From assembly GCA_014155875.1 (NCBI GenBank), contig JACEFZ010015010.1:276501-340500 (forward strand): 64,000 nucleotides of DNA. Direction: 5' to 3'. Shown here piece after piece: positions 31,301 to 42,259 of the stretch (the stretch's first letter is position 1; each line of letters begins with the position of its first letter). The notes below the pieces were generated by a model. That model saw only the letters and a list, made by a program, of their open reading frames with translations. It was not told where the DNA came from and did not search any database. Origin of the DNA: Cepaea nemoralis (Eukaryota; Mollusca; Gastropoda; Stylommatophora; Helicidae). The position numbers and the translations under genes are program-made.

Positions 31301-33815
31301 CACCTTGAAAACCAATAGTCTGGCTATGTAACTAAAACAGTAGTCTGGCTGGAGACAGACTTCCACCTTGACAACCAGTAGTCTGATTATGTAACTAAAA
31401 CAGTAGTCTGGCTGGAGACAGACTTCCACCTTGACAACCAATAGTCTGATTATGTAACTAAAACAGTAGTCTGGCTGGAGACAGACTTCCACCTTGACAA
31501 CCAGTAGTCTGATTATGTAACTAAAACAGTAGCTTGGCTGGAGACAGACTTCCACCTTGACAACCAATAGTCTGATTATGTAACTAAAACAGTAGCCTGG
31601 CTGGAGACAGACTTCCACCTTGACAACCAGTAGTCTGATTATGTAACTAAAACAGTAGTCTGGCTGGAAACAGACTTCCACCTTGACAACCAATAGTCTG
31701 ATTATGTAACTAAAACAGTAGCCTGGCTGGAGACAGACTTCCACCTTGACAACCAGTAGTCTGATTATGTAACTAAAACAGTAGTCTGGCTGGAGACAGA
31801 CTTCCACCTTGACAACCAGTAGTCTGATTATGTAACTAAAACAGTAGCCTGGCTGGAGACAGACTTCCACCTTGACAACCAATAGTCTGGCTATGTAACT
31901 AAAACAGTAGTCTGGCTGGAGACAGACTTCCACCTTGACAACCAGTAGTCTGATTATGTAACTAAAACAGTAGTCTGGCTGGAGACAGACTTCCACCTTG
32001 ACAACCAGTAGTCTGATTATGTAACTAAAACAGTAGTCTGGCTGGAGACAGACTTCCACCTTGACAACCAGTAGTCTGATTATGTAACTAAAACAGTAGT
32101 CTGGCTGGAGACAGACTTCTACCTTGACAACCAGTAGTCTGACTAGGTCATGTTAGTAACTAAAACAGTAGCCTGGCTTGGAGACAGACTTCCACCTTGA
32201 CAACCAGTAGTCTGATTATGTAACTAAAACAGTAGTCTGGCTGGAGACAGACTTCCACATTGACAACCAGTAGTCTGATTATGTAACTAAAACAGTAGTC
32301 TGGCTGGAGACAGACTTCCACCTTGACAACCAGTAGTCTGATTATGTAAATAAAACAGTTGTCTGGCTGGAGACAGACTTCCACCTTGACAACCAGTAGT
32401 CTGATTATGTAACTAAAACAGTAGTCTGGCTGGAGACAGACTTCCACCTTGACAACCAGTAGTCTGACTAGGTCATGTTAGTAACTAAAACAGTAGCCTG
32501 GCTTGGAGACAGACTTCCACCTTGACAACCAGTAGTCTGGCTATGTAACTAAAACAGTAGCCTGGCTGGAGACAGACTTCCACCTTGACAACCAGTAGTC
32601 TGGCTATGTAACTAAAACAGTAGCCTGGCTGGAGACAGACTTCCACCTTGACAACCAGTAGTCTGATTATGTAACTAAAACAGTAGTCTGGCTGGAGACA
32701 GACTTCCACCTTGACAACCAGTAGTCTGGCTATGTAACTAAAACAGTAGCCTGGCTGGAGACAGACTTCCACCTTGACAACCAGTAGTCTGACTTATGTA
32801 ACTAAAACAGTAGCCTGGCTGGAGACAGACTTCCACCTTGACAACCAGTAGTCTGATTATGTAACTAAAACAGTAGCCTGGCTGGAGACAGACTTCCACC
32901 TTGACAACCAGTAGTCTGGCTATGTAACTAAAACAGGAGCCTGGCTGGAGACAGACTTCCACCTTGACAACCAGTAGTCTGATTATGTAACTAAAACAGT
33001 AGCCTGGCTGGAGACAGACTTCCACCTTGACAACCAGTAGTCTGACTATGTAACTAAAACAGTAGCCTGGCTGGAGACAGACTTCCACCTTGACAACCAG
33101 TAGTCTGACTTTGTAACTAAAACAGTAGCCTGGCTGGAGACAGACTTCCACCTTGACAATCAATAGTCTGGCTATGTAACTAAAACAGTAGCCTGGCTGG
33201 AGACAGACTTCCACCTTGACAACCAATAGTCTGGCTATGTAACTAAAACAGTAGCCTGGCTGGAGACAGACTTCCACCTTGACAACCAGTAGTCTGGCTA
33301 TGTAACTAAAACAGTAGTCTGGCTGGAGACAGACTTCCACCTTGACAACCAGTAGTCTGGCTAGGTCATCTCAGTAACTAAAACAGTAGCCTGGCTTGGA
33401 GAGAAGACTTCCACCTTGACAACCAGTAGTCTGGCTATGTAACTAAAACAGTAGCCTGGCTGGAGACAGACTTCCACCTTGACAACCAGTAGTCTGATTA
33501 TGTAACTAAAACAGTAGTCTGGCTGGAGACAGACTTCCACCTTGACAACCAGTAGTCTGGCTAGGTCATCTCAGTAACTAAAACAGTAGCCTGGCTTGGA
33601 GAGAAGACTTCCATCTTGACAACCAGTAGTCTGGCTATGTAACTAAAACAGTAGTCTGGCTGGAGACAGACTTCCACCTTGACAATCAATAGTCTGACTG
33701 TAACTAAAACAGTAGCCTGGCTGGAGACAGACTTCCAATTTGACAACCAGTAGACTGACTAGGTCATGTCAGTAACTAAAACAGTAGCCTGGCTTGGAGA
33801 CAAAACTTCCACCCA
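28305..33815. repeat. 63-bp satellite array (~87 units)
   Basis: About 5.5 kb of tandem units containing AACTAAAACAGTAG, CCTGGCTGGAGACAGACTTC, CACCTTGACAACCAGTAGTC and TGGCTATGTA. The standard unit is 63 bp. Longer variants carry GGTCATCTCAGTAACTA with TTGGAGAGAAGAC and recur at irregular intervals (near 28380, 29235, 29760, 30485, 31065, 33365, 33565), marking higher-order blocks. Because 63 is a multiple of three, the - strand stays open over many units and yields a 21-residue repeat (VVKVEVCLQPDYCFSYI...); this is a by-product of period, not evidence of a gene. Confidence 0.97.
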
Positions 33816-34454
33816 GGCATGACTTCTCTGTGACTCCGTAAATAGACTCACGAAGATGGAGATGGGCTGGGTTTGAAGACGTCTCTGAGGGCCTGTCAAG
33901 GAAGAAGAAAACAAATCTTCATTTTTGTGTCAGGACATGTGGGTGTAAAAAGGAATAAACAGGATTGCGGGCAGGGCCGCTGTGCGTAGCAGATGAATAC
34001 TGGACATGGCAAGAATACTAAATGCTCTCACAGGCAGGACAATCGAATCACGTGATACCCAGGAGGCTAACCCAGTTAACAAACGCTCGCAGAAGTCCGA
34101 TGTGTCGATCTAATGGCGCAAGAACGCGGCTCTGCTGTAAACAGGCACAACGCAGTCACGTTTGAGAAGAGCTTTCCGGATGAACGCAGAGGAAGGATCA
34201 AGTGATCACCGCTAATCTGCAACCATGACCAAACTGCAAGAACATCAAGTCAAAAGGGTGCAATAGCGTTGTCTAGAAGAATAGTAAATCAACACAAAAA
34301 TTGGCGTCGTCAGCCACTAGTTGAAAGAGATGCCGAGGAAGGGATCCAAGCTCTTGCGAACTGAATGGTTTAAATGTAGTGCTGGGATGATCTAACTTAT
34401 ACTGTAAGTTATGTTCTAGTTTGTTGTTTACTTGTGCACGTAATAGCTTACTTT
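33816..34454 (-). mobile_element. degraded repeat related to 50041-50330
   Basis: 34059-34200 shares GGCTAACCCAGTTAACAAAC, CAGGCACAACGCA and CCGGATGAACGCAGA with 50160-50330, in the same order. The 50041 copy has a reverse B-box-like element, so both are probably inverted tRNA-derived SINEs with flanking older repeat. The remainder is unrecognised. Confidence 0.45.
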
Positions 34455-34524
34455 TTTTCCCGCATATCCCTTACAGGACATCACTGTCAACACCAGCATC
34501 TTTCAGCTGTATGTTGATTTCTTG
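34455..34524 (-). mobile_element. SINE S1, 3' part, left of the LTR element
   Basis: Inverted S1 body (CCTTACAGGACATCACTGTC, CAACACCAGCATCTTTCAGC, TGTATGTTGATTTCTTG). It ends at CTTG, which is duplicated at 43670 after the LTR element; the SINE resumes there. Confidence 0.88.
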
Positions 34525-34751
34525 TGTAACAGTGTGAAGGACTAAGAAAGACTGTTGGTTTCATATAAATAAGGTTTATTTACGTTTGATGACAAGCTCT
34601 ATAAACATGGCGTCCTTCCAGTTCCAGGCCCTGATCTTGACTGCCCCCTGACAACCAACTACGTCACGACTTGAGCATCTCTCTTCCCATTCTCCCCCGA
34701 TGCTCAATCGTGCCGTAGCCTTTTCCCACCTACTACTCTACTTCTGTTACA
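34525..34751 (-). repeat. 3' LTR (left copy)
   Basis: 227 bp, TGTAACAG...CTGTTACA. On the element's strand it carries AATAAA within GTAAATAAACC, a plausible polyadenylation signal. Differs from the right copy by C versus T in CTTCYCATTC. Confidence 0.96.
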
Positions 34752-34764
34752 CCTCCCCATGTTA
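34752..34764 (-). other. polypurine tract
   Basis: On the element's strand, ATGGGGAGG immediately precedes the 3' LTR, the expected priming site for plus-strand DNA. Confidence 0.7.
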
Positions 34765-36935
34765 ATTAAAGAATTTTTCCTGTAAAGGAAAAAATCTTTA
34801 CTCCTAATCTCCTTACTCTATTCCCTCTTGTTTTCCTTACCTCTTACAGTTCCTCTAATCTTCCCCAAACCAACTCCAACTTAAGTAACTATTCTATTCT
34901 TTAACTCTTTCCCGTGCTATATAGTCAACCACTATATAGTCATATATTTCTGGCTCGTTCTTGGCTCCTTATTGTTCCTGTAGAAAATATACATGTCATA
35001 AGAACAGCTCGTAAAATCGTTATCATACCTTTGACCTTATAAATTCCTCACTCTTCCACAACACAGGATGAACAGAAACAATGTAATTAGAAAAAGTAAA
35101 GAAACGGTGCGCACCGAGTGAGAAGTATAAAGAATGAATAGTCAACATGACCACATTTACACACAGTAATGAATGGTTAACACACTCACATTTACCTCCC
35201 TTGCCAATAAAAAAATTTTTTTTGTAAAACAATTTTTTAAAATACATCTTACGAAATAGATCTTTGTTCTCTATAAATAAATTTGACATAAGTTTTCACA
35301 ACACTTATATTGCTATCCACAATCTTGTCTATTTTTCCGATATCTCACGAGCCCATTGCCAATGTTCATATTCCATGAACACTTTTTTAATATAATTCAC
35401 GCTGGTTTTTCACAGCACCTATATCTTGCCCCCATACATCCCATGACCTGCTTCTTTGTCCCGTTTTATATATCTCCCCGCTTATATGCTGCCATTCACA
35501 GTCTTCCCCCAACCTTATCTCTTCATATAACGCTACTCCTATTTTACCAACAGTTCATATCTATAAGAGCCTCTTCAAGCAACTTAATATTCACAAAGAG
35601 AATATTTCTCTATATTATCCGCCAGTAGTTTTATTAACTCTTTTCTGAACGAAAGGCCTTAAACAAAGCCCCATGTATTTGAAAATTAAACTTACTTAAC
35701 TAAATTTATAACCTATTCATTAACAATGTAACTTAATATACAAAACCACTCATTTAAACGAAATAAAATCAAAACAAGACGTCATTCCCCCAAATTATCC
35801 AAAGAAAACATATTTTAAAATGACATAACATGCATTTTATCAAATCAGAATAAAACATTCTATTTCTACCTATCACTATTGGTCTCTTTTACGGACCAAT
35901 AGTTTGTACTCAAACTATTTGGAACACAATAATCCTATTCTAAATCAATTTATCCAATAACATTTTACAAGACCAAATCAAGCAAAAAAAATATTATATA
36001 TGAGGCATTTCAACTCAGACTCAATAAAACAATCAAATAATAACCATCATTTTACAGTACCAACTCAAGCAAAAAAAAACATATTATATATGACTCATGA
36101 CTCATAAAACTCATAGTGAATAAAACACGATTTTCAAAAAAACAATATAACTCCCTTAAAACTACTACGTACAGTGGCCCACCAACATTGGCCTCCCGTA
36201 CGAACATATCTATTTATACAAGTCATTCTAGTATTTCTATGACCGAGAAAACAAAACACTTCACTGCCACGTATGTATATCTGTTAATTACAGACTAATT
36301 TCTTAACTTAGAACAATATCTGTTCTCTCTACACAAAAAAAATCAATAATCAACAATGACCGTACCATTGATTCTCTCCCCTCATAACTTTCTATCTTTT
36401 TCTAGCTTAACTCCTAATACATCATAACATCCGGAATATCATCTTAAGTAAGCACTGTAAACTACAGGTTGACTCCTTTTATCTATCCCTAATGTGGCGA
36501 CTATTCCAACGTCAACTCAATGTAGCGGCCATTCTCTACTTATCAACTAACTTGTGGCTCGGCCTGCCAATTATTTCCCTTGGACCAACTTAATTATTAC
36601 CGTTAAACACGGCATTTCTAGCACCAATAAAAAAACTTGTCTATTTGCTATAGAGTACATCCACCCATTGTACCAATACCTAATCCGTCCAATCTACGAA
36701 AAGTCAAGAAGTAGAAACATAAATTCAACCAGCAATTCTATCACAGAGAGAATAAAAATATATATACATGCCTCTCTCAAACCTACCTCTATATTAACTA
36801 CTCCTCAAGACCACTTATAAAAAGTATCCATAGAATCCTTTTCCATTTCCACCGTTTCGTATACTTCTTCAAGCATCACTTTCACTTCTAAGTCCTGAAA
36901 CTTATAACTTGCCATCTGCAGTATTCTCTATCTAT
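34765..36935 (-). other. long non-coding 3' region of the Gypsy element
   Basis: About 2.2 kb between pol stop and 3' LTR. AT-rich, no ORF above 90 codons on either strand, and no envelope-like signal peptide or transmembrane segment seen. It could be a decayed env region or regulatory sequence. Confidence 0.7.
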
Positions 36936-39900
36936 CTATCTCCTACGTTTCCACTTCTTCAACAACTCCAAGTTTCTTTGAATAAGTGCTAACTCTACAT
37001 CAATATCCTCTTCTTCGTACAACTTATTAGTTTCTTCCATACTACTAATTGATTCTGACTTTTCATCCATTTCTTCTTCTTCGTCTGTATGTCTCTCGTT
37101 AGCAGCCGCTAATCTCTTCTGTTCAATATCCCATCTAATTTGTCTATCATTATTTCTTAAGGACCTTTCTAGTAGAGGCATATCTTCACCGCTTGTTGAA
37201 TAATCTCTAATCCTCCTCTGTCTTTTCACTTCTCTATCTCTTTGTTTATCCATTCTTCTTTTCGTTGCTTGTCTAGTATTCTTAAATGGAGCACCTATTT
37301 CTTCTTCCATACTATCATAACGACTTTCATTCACATTTTCTTCTTCTATTGTTTTCGGTATCGTCTGTTCTTGAGTATCTTCGTAAGCTGGAGTTGCTAG
37401 TAACTGATTTTGTGCTGGATCTTTTCTAAAAGTTGGGGTTACTGTAGCTCCTCTGACGACTTGTTCATCTAAATATCTTGTGTCTGAATAATAATTATTA
37501 TTATAATTATTATTTTCTATCTCATCCTCGTCTCTTCTTAAGTGTTCAACGTGTGCCCTTGCCACATGTCCTGTGACCTGGTTCTTGATAGTATACGATA
37601 CATTACCTAGTTTTTCCAAAACGTAATAACCTGGGATCCAACGAGCATCAAACTTAGAGTTTCTTCTATGCTTCTTGTAATAAACTCTATCACCTACTTT
37701 AAACTCCTGTAATTTTGTATTTACATTTTTGTACTTTTTCTGTCTTTCCCTAGCTTTAATTATATTATTCTTTAATCTTACGTGTGCTTTATGCATTTCT
37801 TGTATTATTGTCTCTTGAAAGTCTTCCCCCATATATTTCCGTCTTGGTTTTAATAGATTATCTATAGGTAGTATTGGTTCTCTCCCGTGTATTAAATAGA
37901 ATGGTGAAAACCCCGTGCTCTCATTTTGATTTGTGCGAATAGCGCTAAGGGCAGGTCCTAAGAATAGATCCCAATCTTTTTCATGTTCATCAACAATCTT
38001 TGCTATGATATCATACAACGTCCTATGTTGACGCTCGTTCCTAGCATTTGAAGAAGGTCTATAATATGAGGTCTTTATATGTTTTATGTTCAAATCTTTT
38101 AATAACTTTTCGAATTTTTTATTTACAAATTCTCTACCATTATCCGTAAGTATACTTTGTGGGCAACTAAATCTTGGTACGAACTCTTGTAAAAAAATAT
38201 TAATGACAGTATCTGCGCTCTTATCTGGGATTGCATAAACTTCCGGCCAAAGACTGTAGATGTCTACTATATGAATTAAATACACGTTTCCTGACAATGT
38301 TCTAGGGTGAGGACCCGATATATCTAAACTAATCTTTTGCATTGGGAACTGAGGAATATCTGTATCTTGTAAAGGACACTTAATTGTTTTCATATTCCTT
38401 AACCTGCATTTTTCACATGTATCTACATATTTGCAAGCAGATTTAAACAAGTTTGGCCAATAATATTTGCTCGTAAGTGCTTTCACCAATTTATCACGAC
38501 CGAGATGTCCATTTTCATTGTGATATGCTTTTAAAACTTCATTTTCCAAATGTTTTGGAATATATTTCCTTAACTGTTCGTTCCTTTCACACATATAGTA
38601 TAACTGTCCATCCTCTTGTAAAACCAAATAATTCTTCTTATATTTGTTATCCTCCGTTTCTCTTAATTTTTCTTTTATTTGTAAGACTTTTGGATCCAAC
38701 TCTTGTTCTTTTTTCATATTAAATTGTGCTAAATGTGGGTCTCCTGCTCTATGTTCAGACTCTTGATCCGATGGTAAACTCTCAAATTCTTCTCTATTTA
38801 TTATGGCAGAATCTAAAATATTTACTTGCCAGTTTCGGTCGTCTATCTCTGGTTCAGCTTCATCTTCTGTGTCTCCTGATGACTGTGGGTACGGAATCCT
38901 AGACAATAAATCAGCGCATGTGTTAATCCTACCTGGAATGTATTCAATTTTCGTGTTGTACCCCTGTAGATTCAATGCCCAGGTCTGTATTTTCCTGTTC
39001 TGCACTGGAGCTTCTAAAAAAGACTTTAAAGGCATATGGTCAGTTCTAATAACAAAATTTGCGTTATGTAAGTAGTAATTTAGTTTCTGAAGAGCATAAT
39101 GAATAGCATATGCTTCTTTTTCAATAGTCGTCCATTTTCGTTGTGACTTGCTAAGTTTGTGAGACAAGAAGTAAATTGGCCTTTCAGTTTTAACCCCTGG
39201 TATTCCAGACTCTTTTCCTTCATATGGTTGAACCAAACATGCTCCTATTGCATTGTCCGAAGCATCTGTGTACAGTATTAACTGTTTATTCAAGTCTGGA
39301 TGCGTCAATAGTGGTACCAGTGTTAAGCTGTTTTTTAAATACTCGAACGCTTTTTGACACTCATCATCCCACTTAAATCTAGCGTATTTGCCTGTTAAAT
39401 TTGTAATAGGTTCTGCTATCTTTGAAAACGCTGGGACAAACCGCCTATAATACGCACAAGTTCCTATAAACGCACGCACTTCCTTTACGTTAGTTGGAGG
39501 AGGTAATTCTTTAATAACCTTTATCTTGTCCTGGTCTGGTTTAATTCCGTCTCTATTTATAATATAACCCAAATATTTTGTTTCTGTCTTTAAAAACTGG
39601 CACTTACTAAGCTTCAATTTAACGTCATGTACTCTTAATCTATCGAATACTAATCTAATATGTTTTAAATGATCATTCACATCTCCTTTCGTAAAAATCA
39701 GAATATCGTCTATATAGGCTAATGCAAACCTTTGCATACCTTCTAACACTTCATTTATTAAGAGCATGTAGTGAGACGGCGCCGTTTTGACCCCAAAAGG
39801 CATTCGTAAGAATTCGTAAGAGCCCATATGGGTACAGAAAGCACTCTTCTTTTGAGCATCCCTCGACATAGGTATACACCAGAATCCTGATCTTGCGTCT

Positions 39901-41165
39901 AACGTCGTGAAGAATGTAGAACCATTAAGCAACCCCAAAATATCATCAATTACTGGTAGTGGGTACGCTACATTCTTAGTGATTTTGTTCAACGCCCTGT
40001 AGTCGCAGCAGAAGCGACTCGAACCATCAGGTTTGGCTACGATGACGACCGGAGATGACCATTCTGACTTCGATCTTGTTATTATTCCTGCTTTCAACAT
40101 ATCTTCTATTGCCTTTTCCACAATTTCTCTATTTCTCAATGGAGTTCTATATGGTTTTAAACTAATTGGTGGATGATCTCCCGTATCTATTTCCATTGTA
40201 ACTGTCTGTGTCTTTCCCAATTCCAAATCATTAATTGCAAATACATCTTGATTTTGCTTTATAAGTTGTTCTAATACTTCCTTATTTTCTGGCGGAGTTT
40301 TTAACTGTGCCAACAATTCTTGTTCCCTTGTCATTTTGTCTAGTGAATGTATTTGGGCTGTATTTCTTCTGGATGGATGGATCAATTCATCCATTTGTAC
40401 GTTCCCTCTTCTTCCGCGTCCGCGTCTGTTATTAACTCTTTCACTAGAAGTTTCTGAATAACTTGTTCCCGACCTTTCTACTCTATCCGTTGCCAATATG
40501 TCACTAACGTTATGATCTAGTTTGGCTACTACACATCCTCTGTATAATTTGATTTCTCTACCTGTGTTGTTGATAATCATCACTGGAAAAGTTAAGTGTT
40601 TATCCAACGCTATTATTCCATCCGGAACTTCCAAACCAGGCTCATCAATTACTTCCTCTTGCAACTCAGTGATTCTGACTGTGTCTCCTGCCACATAATA
40701 TGGGTTTCTCTTCAGCTTTGCTTGTATCAAATTAACCGACTGTGGTTTTAACGTCATGGACATTTTAACTCTAACTAGTGCTGATATATGCATATCTTCT
40801 TCCATATCTACATAGACGTCCCTGAATTTTAATTTATGTAAATCAAAGAAAAGTCTTATTCCATTTTTTATTAAAAAATCTCTTCCTATCAGCATGTTTC
40901 TATTTAAATCTTTCACTACCTGAAAAAGATGTCTTACGTTGATCCCTCCTAATTTAAAATTGATCATTGTTTGTCCAATTAATTGTAAATTCTGTCCTGT
41001 AACAGAGTGAAGATTATTATGACTCTTAAATATTCTACAATTTCTCATTATTTTATATAAAAAACTTTCTTTAATTACACTAACCTGAGCTCCTGAATCA
41101 ATTAATGTACGGACTCTATATTTTCCTATTTCTATTATGCACGAACTATTATCTGTTGTCTTCAC
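36936..41165 (-). CDS. pol: Gypsy pol polyprotein (PR-RT-RNase H-integrase)
   Basis: 1409 codons from the first start-like codon. The frame is open back to 41339 and overlaps gag by 55 bases in the -1 frame, so translation by frameshifting is likely. Domains: protease with LIDSGAQVSVI (active Asp about residue 18); RT about 330-510 with YIDDILIF (about 483); RNase H about 600-720 (LYTDASDNAIGA, EKEAYAI, RTDHMPL); integrase about 885-1130 with zinc-binding H...CEKC, then LDISGPH, LTDNGREF and NARNERQ (D, D, E); GPY/F-like region near 1160 (VGDRVYYKKH, WIPGYYVLEKLG). The C-terminus is acidic/basic with no chromodomain visible. All catalytic residues are present. Internal + strand frames opposite it are shadows. 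Confidence 0.95.
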   Translation of the reverse strand: MKTTDNSSCIIEIGKYRVRTLIDSGAQVSVIKESFLYKIMRNCRIFKSHNNLHSVTGQNLQLIGQTMINFKLGGINVRHLFQVVKDLNRNMLIGRDFLIKNGIRLFFDLHKLKFRDVYVDMEEDMHISALVRVKMSMTLKPQSVNLIQAKLKRNPYYVAGDTVRITELQEEVIDEPGLEVPDGIIALDKHLTFPVMIINNTGREIKLYRGCVVAKLDHNVSDILATDRVERSGTSYSETSSERVNNRRGRGRRGNVQMDELIHPSRRNTAQIHSLDKMTREQELLAQLKTPPENKEVLEQLIKQNQDVFAINDLELGKTQTVTMEIDTGDHPPISLKPYRTPLRNREIVEKAIEDMLKAGIITRSKSEWSSPVVIVAKPDGSSRFCCDYRALNKITKNVAYPLPVIDDILGLLNGSTFFTTLDARSGFWCIPMSRDAQKKSAFCTHMGSYEFLRMPFGVKTAPSHYMLLINEVLEGMQRFALAYIDDILIFTKGDVNDHLKHIRLVFDRLRVHDVKLKLSKCQFLKTETKYLGYIINRDGIKPDQDKIKVIKELPPPTNVKEVRAFIGTCAYYRRFVPAFSKIAEPITNLTGKYARFKWDDECQKAFEYLKNSLTLVPLLTHPDLNKQLILYTDASDNAIGACLVQPYEGKESGIPGVKTERPIYFLSHKLSKSQRKWTTIEKEAYAIHYALQKLNYYLHNANFVIRTDHMPLKSFLEAPVQNRKIQTWALNLQGYNTKIEYIPGRINTCADLLSRIPYPQSSGDTEDEAEPEIDDRNWQVNILDSAIINREEFESLPSDQESEHRAGDPHLAQFNMKKEQELDPKVLQIKEKLRETEDNKYKKNYLVLQEDGQLYYMCERNEQLRKYIPKHLENEVLKAYHNENGHLGRDKLVKALTSKYYWPNLFKSACKYVDTCEKCRLRNMKTIKCPLQDTDIPQFPMQKISLDISGPHPRTLSGNVYLIHIVDIYSLWPEVYAIPDKSADTVINIFLQEFVPRFSCPQSILTDNGREFVNKKFEKLLKDLNIKHIKTSYYRPSSNARNERQHRTLYDIIAKIVDEHEKDWDLFLGPALSAIRTNQNESTGFSPFYLIHGREPILPIDNLLKPRRKYMGEDFQETIIQEMHKAHVRLKNNIIKARERQKKYKNVNTKLQEFKVGDRVYYKKHRRNSKFDARWIPGYYVLEKLGNVSYTIKNQVTGHVARAHVEHLRRDEDEIENNNYNNNYYSDTRYLDEQVVRGATVTPTFRKDPAQNQLLATPAYEDTQEQTIPKTIEEENVNESRYDSMEEEIGAPFKNTRQATKRRMDKQRDREVKRQRRIRDYSTSGEDMPLLERSLRNNDRQIRWDIEQKRLAAANERHTDEEEEMDEKSESISSMEETNKLYEEEDIDVELALIQRNLELLKKWKRRR

Positions 41166-41284
41166 TGTAAACTGTTTGACTTCATCTACTTGTGAGCATT
41201 CTCTATTCGTCCCCCTATGTCTATTATTAACATACTCTTTAAACCTTGGGACCTTATTACTTTCCCTCCTATCACAGGTCCTTT

Positions 41285-41339
41285 TTAATAGGTAGGGCGC
41301 CGGTTTTCCTGTGTTCTTGTACCTGTAAAATTCCTGTGT
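41285..41339 (-). promoter_or_regulatory. gag-pol overlap, candidate -1 frameshift site
   Basis: The pol frame is open from 41339 while gag runs to 41285. Within the overlap, gag codons GAA AAC preceded by G give GGAAAAC, compatible with -1 tandem slippage to GGA AAA. No downstream structure was evaluated. Assignment of the exact site is inference; the overlap itself is visible. Confidence 0.55.
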
Positions 41340-42259
41340 CTACTTTCAACATTCCTACTCAACCTGTTATTGTCATGTCTACCCTGTGTATTCGACTGGA
41401 CACGCCTGTTATTACAAAAACGAGAAACATGTCCGCGTTGACCACAAACCCAACAGACAATATTTGTGTTATTTGTGTTGCCTACTGTCTCACTTGTAGG
41501 GTATCTCATATTTCTTCTTTCATCATAATCATTTCTATTTCTACCTTGTAACGTCTGTATACCTCCTCTCCTATTCCATCCGAACCTTGTTTGTCCTATT
41601 TCCATAGGCTCCTCAATCCTGTCTTCTCGACTTGTTCCTATTTCTCGTCCTGTTCTCAATCTAAATCTACGTCTCAGATTTTCTTCTTGTACCGCGATAT
41701 CTACCGCTTGTGATAACCTCTCAGGGTTTTCCCTCATCAGCTTAAATTTCAAACCATCGGATTTTATGCCATCTACAAAAATCCCGACCAACATCCTCTC
41801 TACCTCTTCTCCTCGTACATTCTGTCCTAAGAATGCCTCTTCAGCCAGGTTAATCAACCTATCGCTGAACAATTGTACCGTCTCTCCGTTGTTTTGTTTA
41901 GCCTGTCTCAACACCGAAAAGGCATGTTGTGGATCCGTTATTTCCGCGTACTTTCGTGCTAGGTCCTCTTTAAATTGTTCCCATGTCTCATCTACTCTAG
42001 CCTCTAACTTTCTTCTTATATGATCCGAAACCGGTTCTGTTGCCGCCTGATAAGCCAGTCTCATTTTTTCTTCATCCGTTGCCGAGACCAAATACGCATA
42101 TTTTTCTATAGAAGTTATCCACTTCTTAAACTCTCTGGCCTGTCCACTAAACTTAACAATTTCAGTTGCCATTCCCTGTTGTCTAATAACCGTATTAAGT
42201 CTACCTACCGCTGTTCCTACCCCCGTCAAAACTTGTGCTAAGGTGTCTTGTTCCGCCAT
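41285..42259 (-). CDS. gag: Gypsy gag (capsid-nucleocapsid)
   Basis: 324 codons from Met at 42259. The central part has the retrotransposon gag fold pattern (KFSGQAREFKKWITSIEKYA ... WEQFKEDLARKYAEIT, LINLAEEAFLG). Near the C-terminus a single CCHC knuckle, CWVCGQRGHVSRFC, lies within an Arg/Asn-rich RNA-binding tail. Stop TAA at 41285-41287. A candidate slip site GGAAAAC (41303-41309, read on the - strand) lies in the overlap with pol. Confidence 0.95.
   Translation of the reverse strand: MAEQDTLAQVLTGVGTAVGRLNTVIRQQGMATEIVKFSGQAREFKKWITSIEKYAYLVSATDEEKMRLAYQAATEPVSDHIRRKLEARVDETWEQFKEDLARKYAEITDPQHAFSVLRQAKQNNGETVQLFSDRLINLAEEAFLGQNVRGEEVERMLVGIFVDGIKSDGLKFKLMRENPERLSQAVDIAVQEENLRRRFRLRTGREIGTSREDRIEEPMEIGQTRFGWNRRGGIQTLQGRNRNDYDERRNMRYPTSETVGNTNNTNIVCWVCGQRGHVSRFCNNRRVQSNTQGRHDNNRLSRNVESRHRNFTGTRTQENRRPTY

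Noticed and set aside
28447..33746. Long - strand ORFs up to 332 codons encoding a 21-residue repeat
   Set aside because: They follow from a 63-bp period without stops; units vary freely, starts are arbitrary, and no signal peptide or family match is visible.
28305..33815. CRISPR-like regular repeats
   Set aside because: Units are tandem with no unique spacers, in an animal genome.
34765..36935. env gene of the Gypsy element
   Set aside because: No ORF of useful length and no signal peptide or transmembrane pattern on the element's strand.
38477..39075. + strand ORFs opposite pol
   Set aside because: They are antisense shadows of a well-conserved polyprotein.
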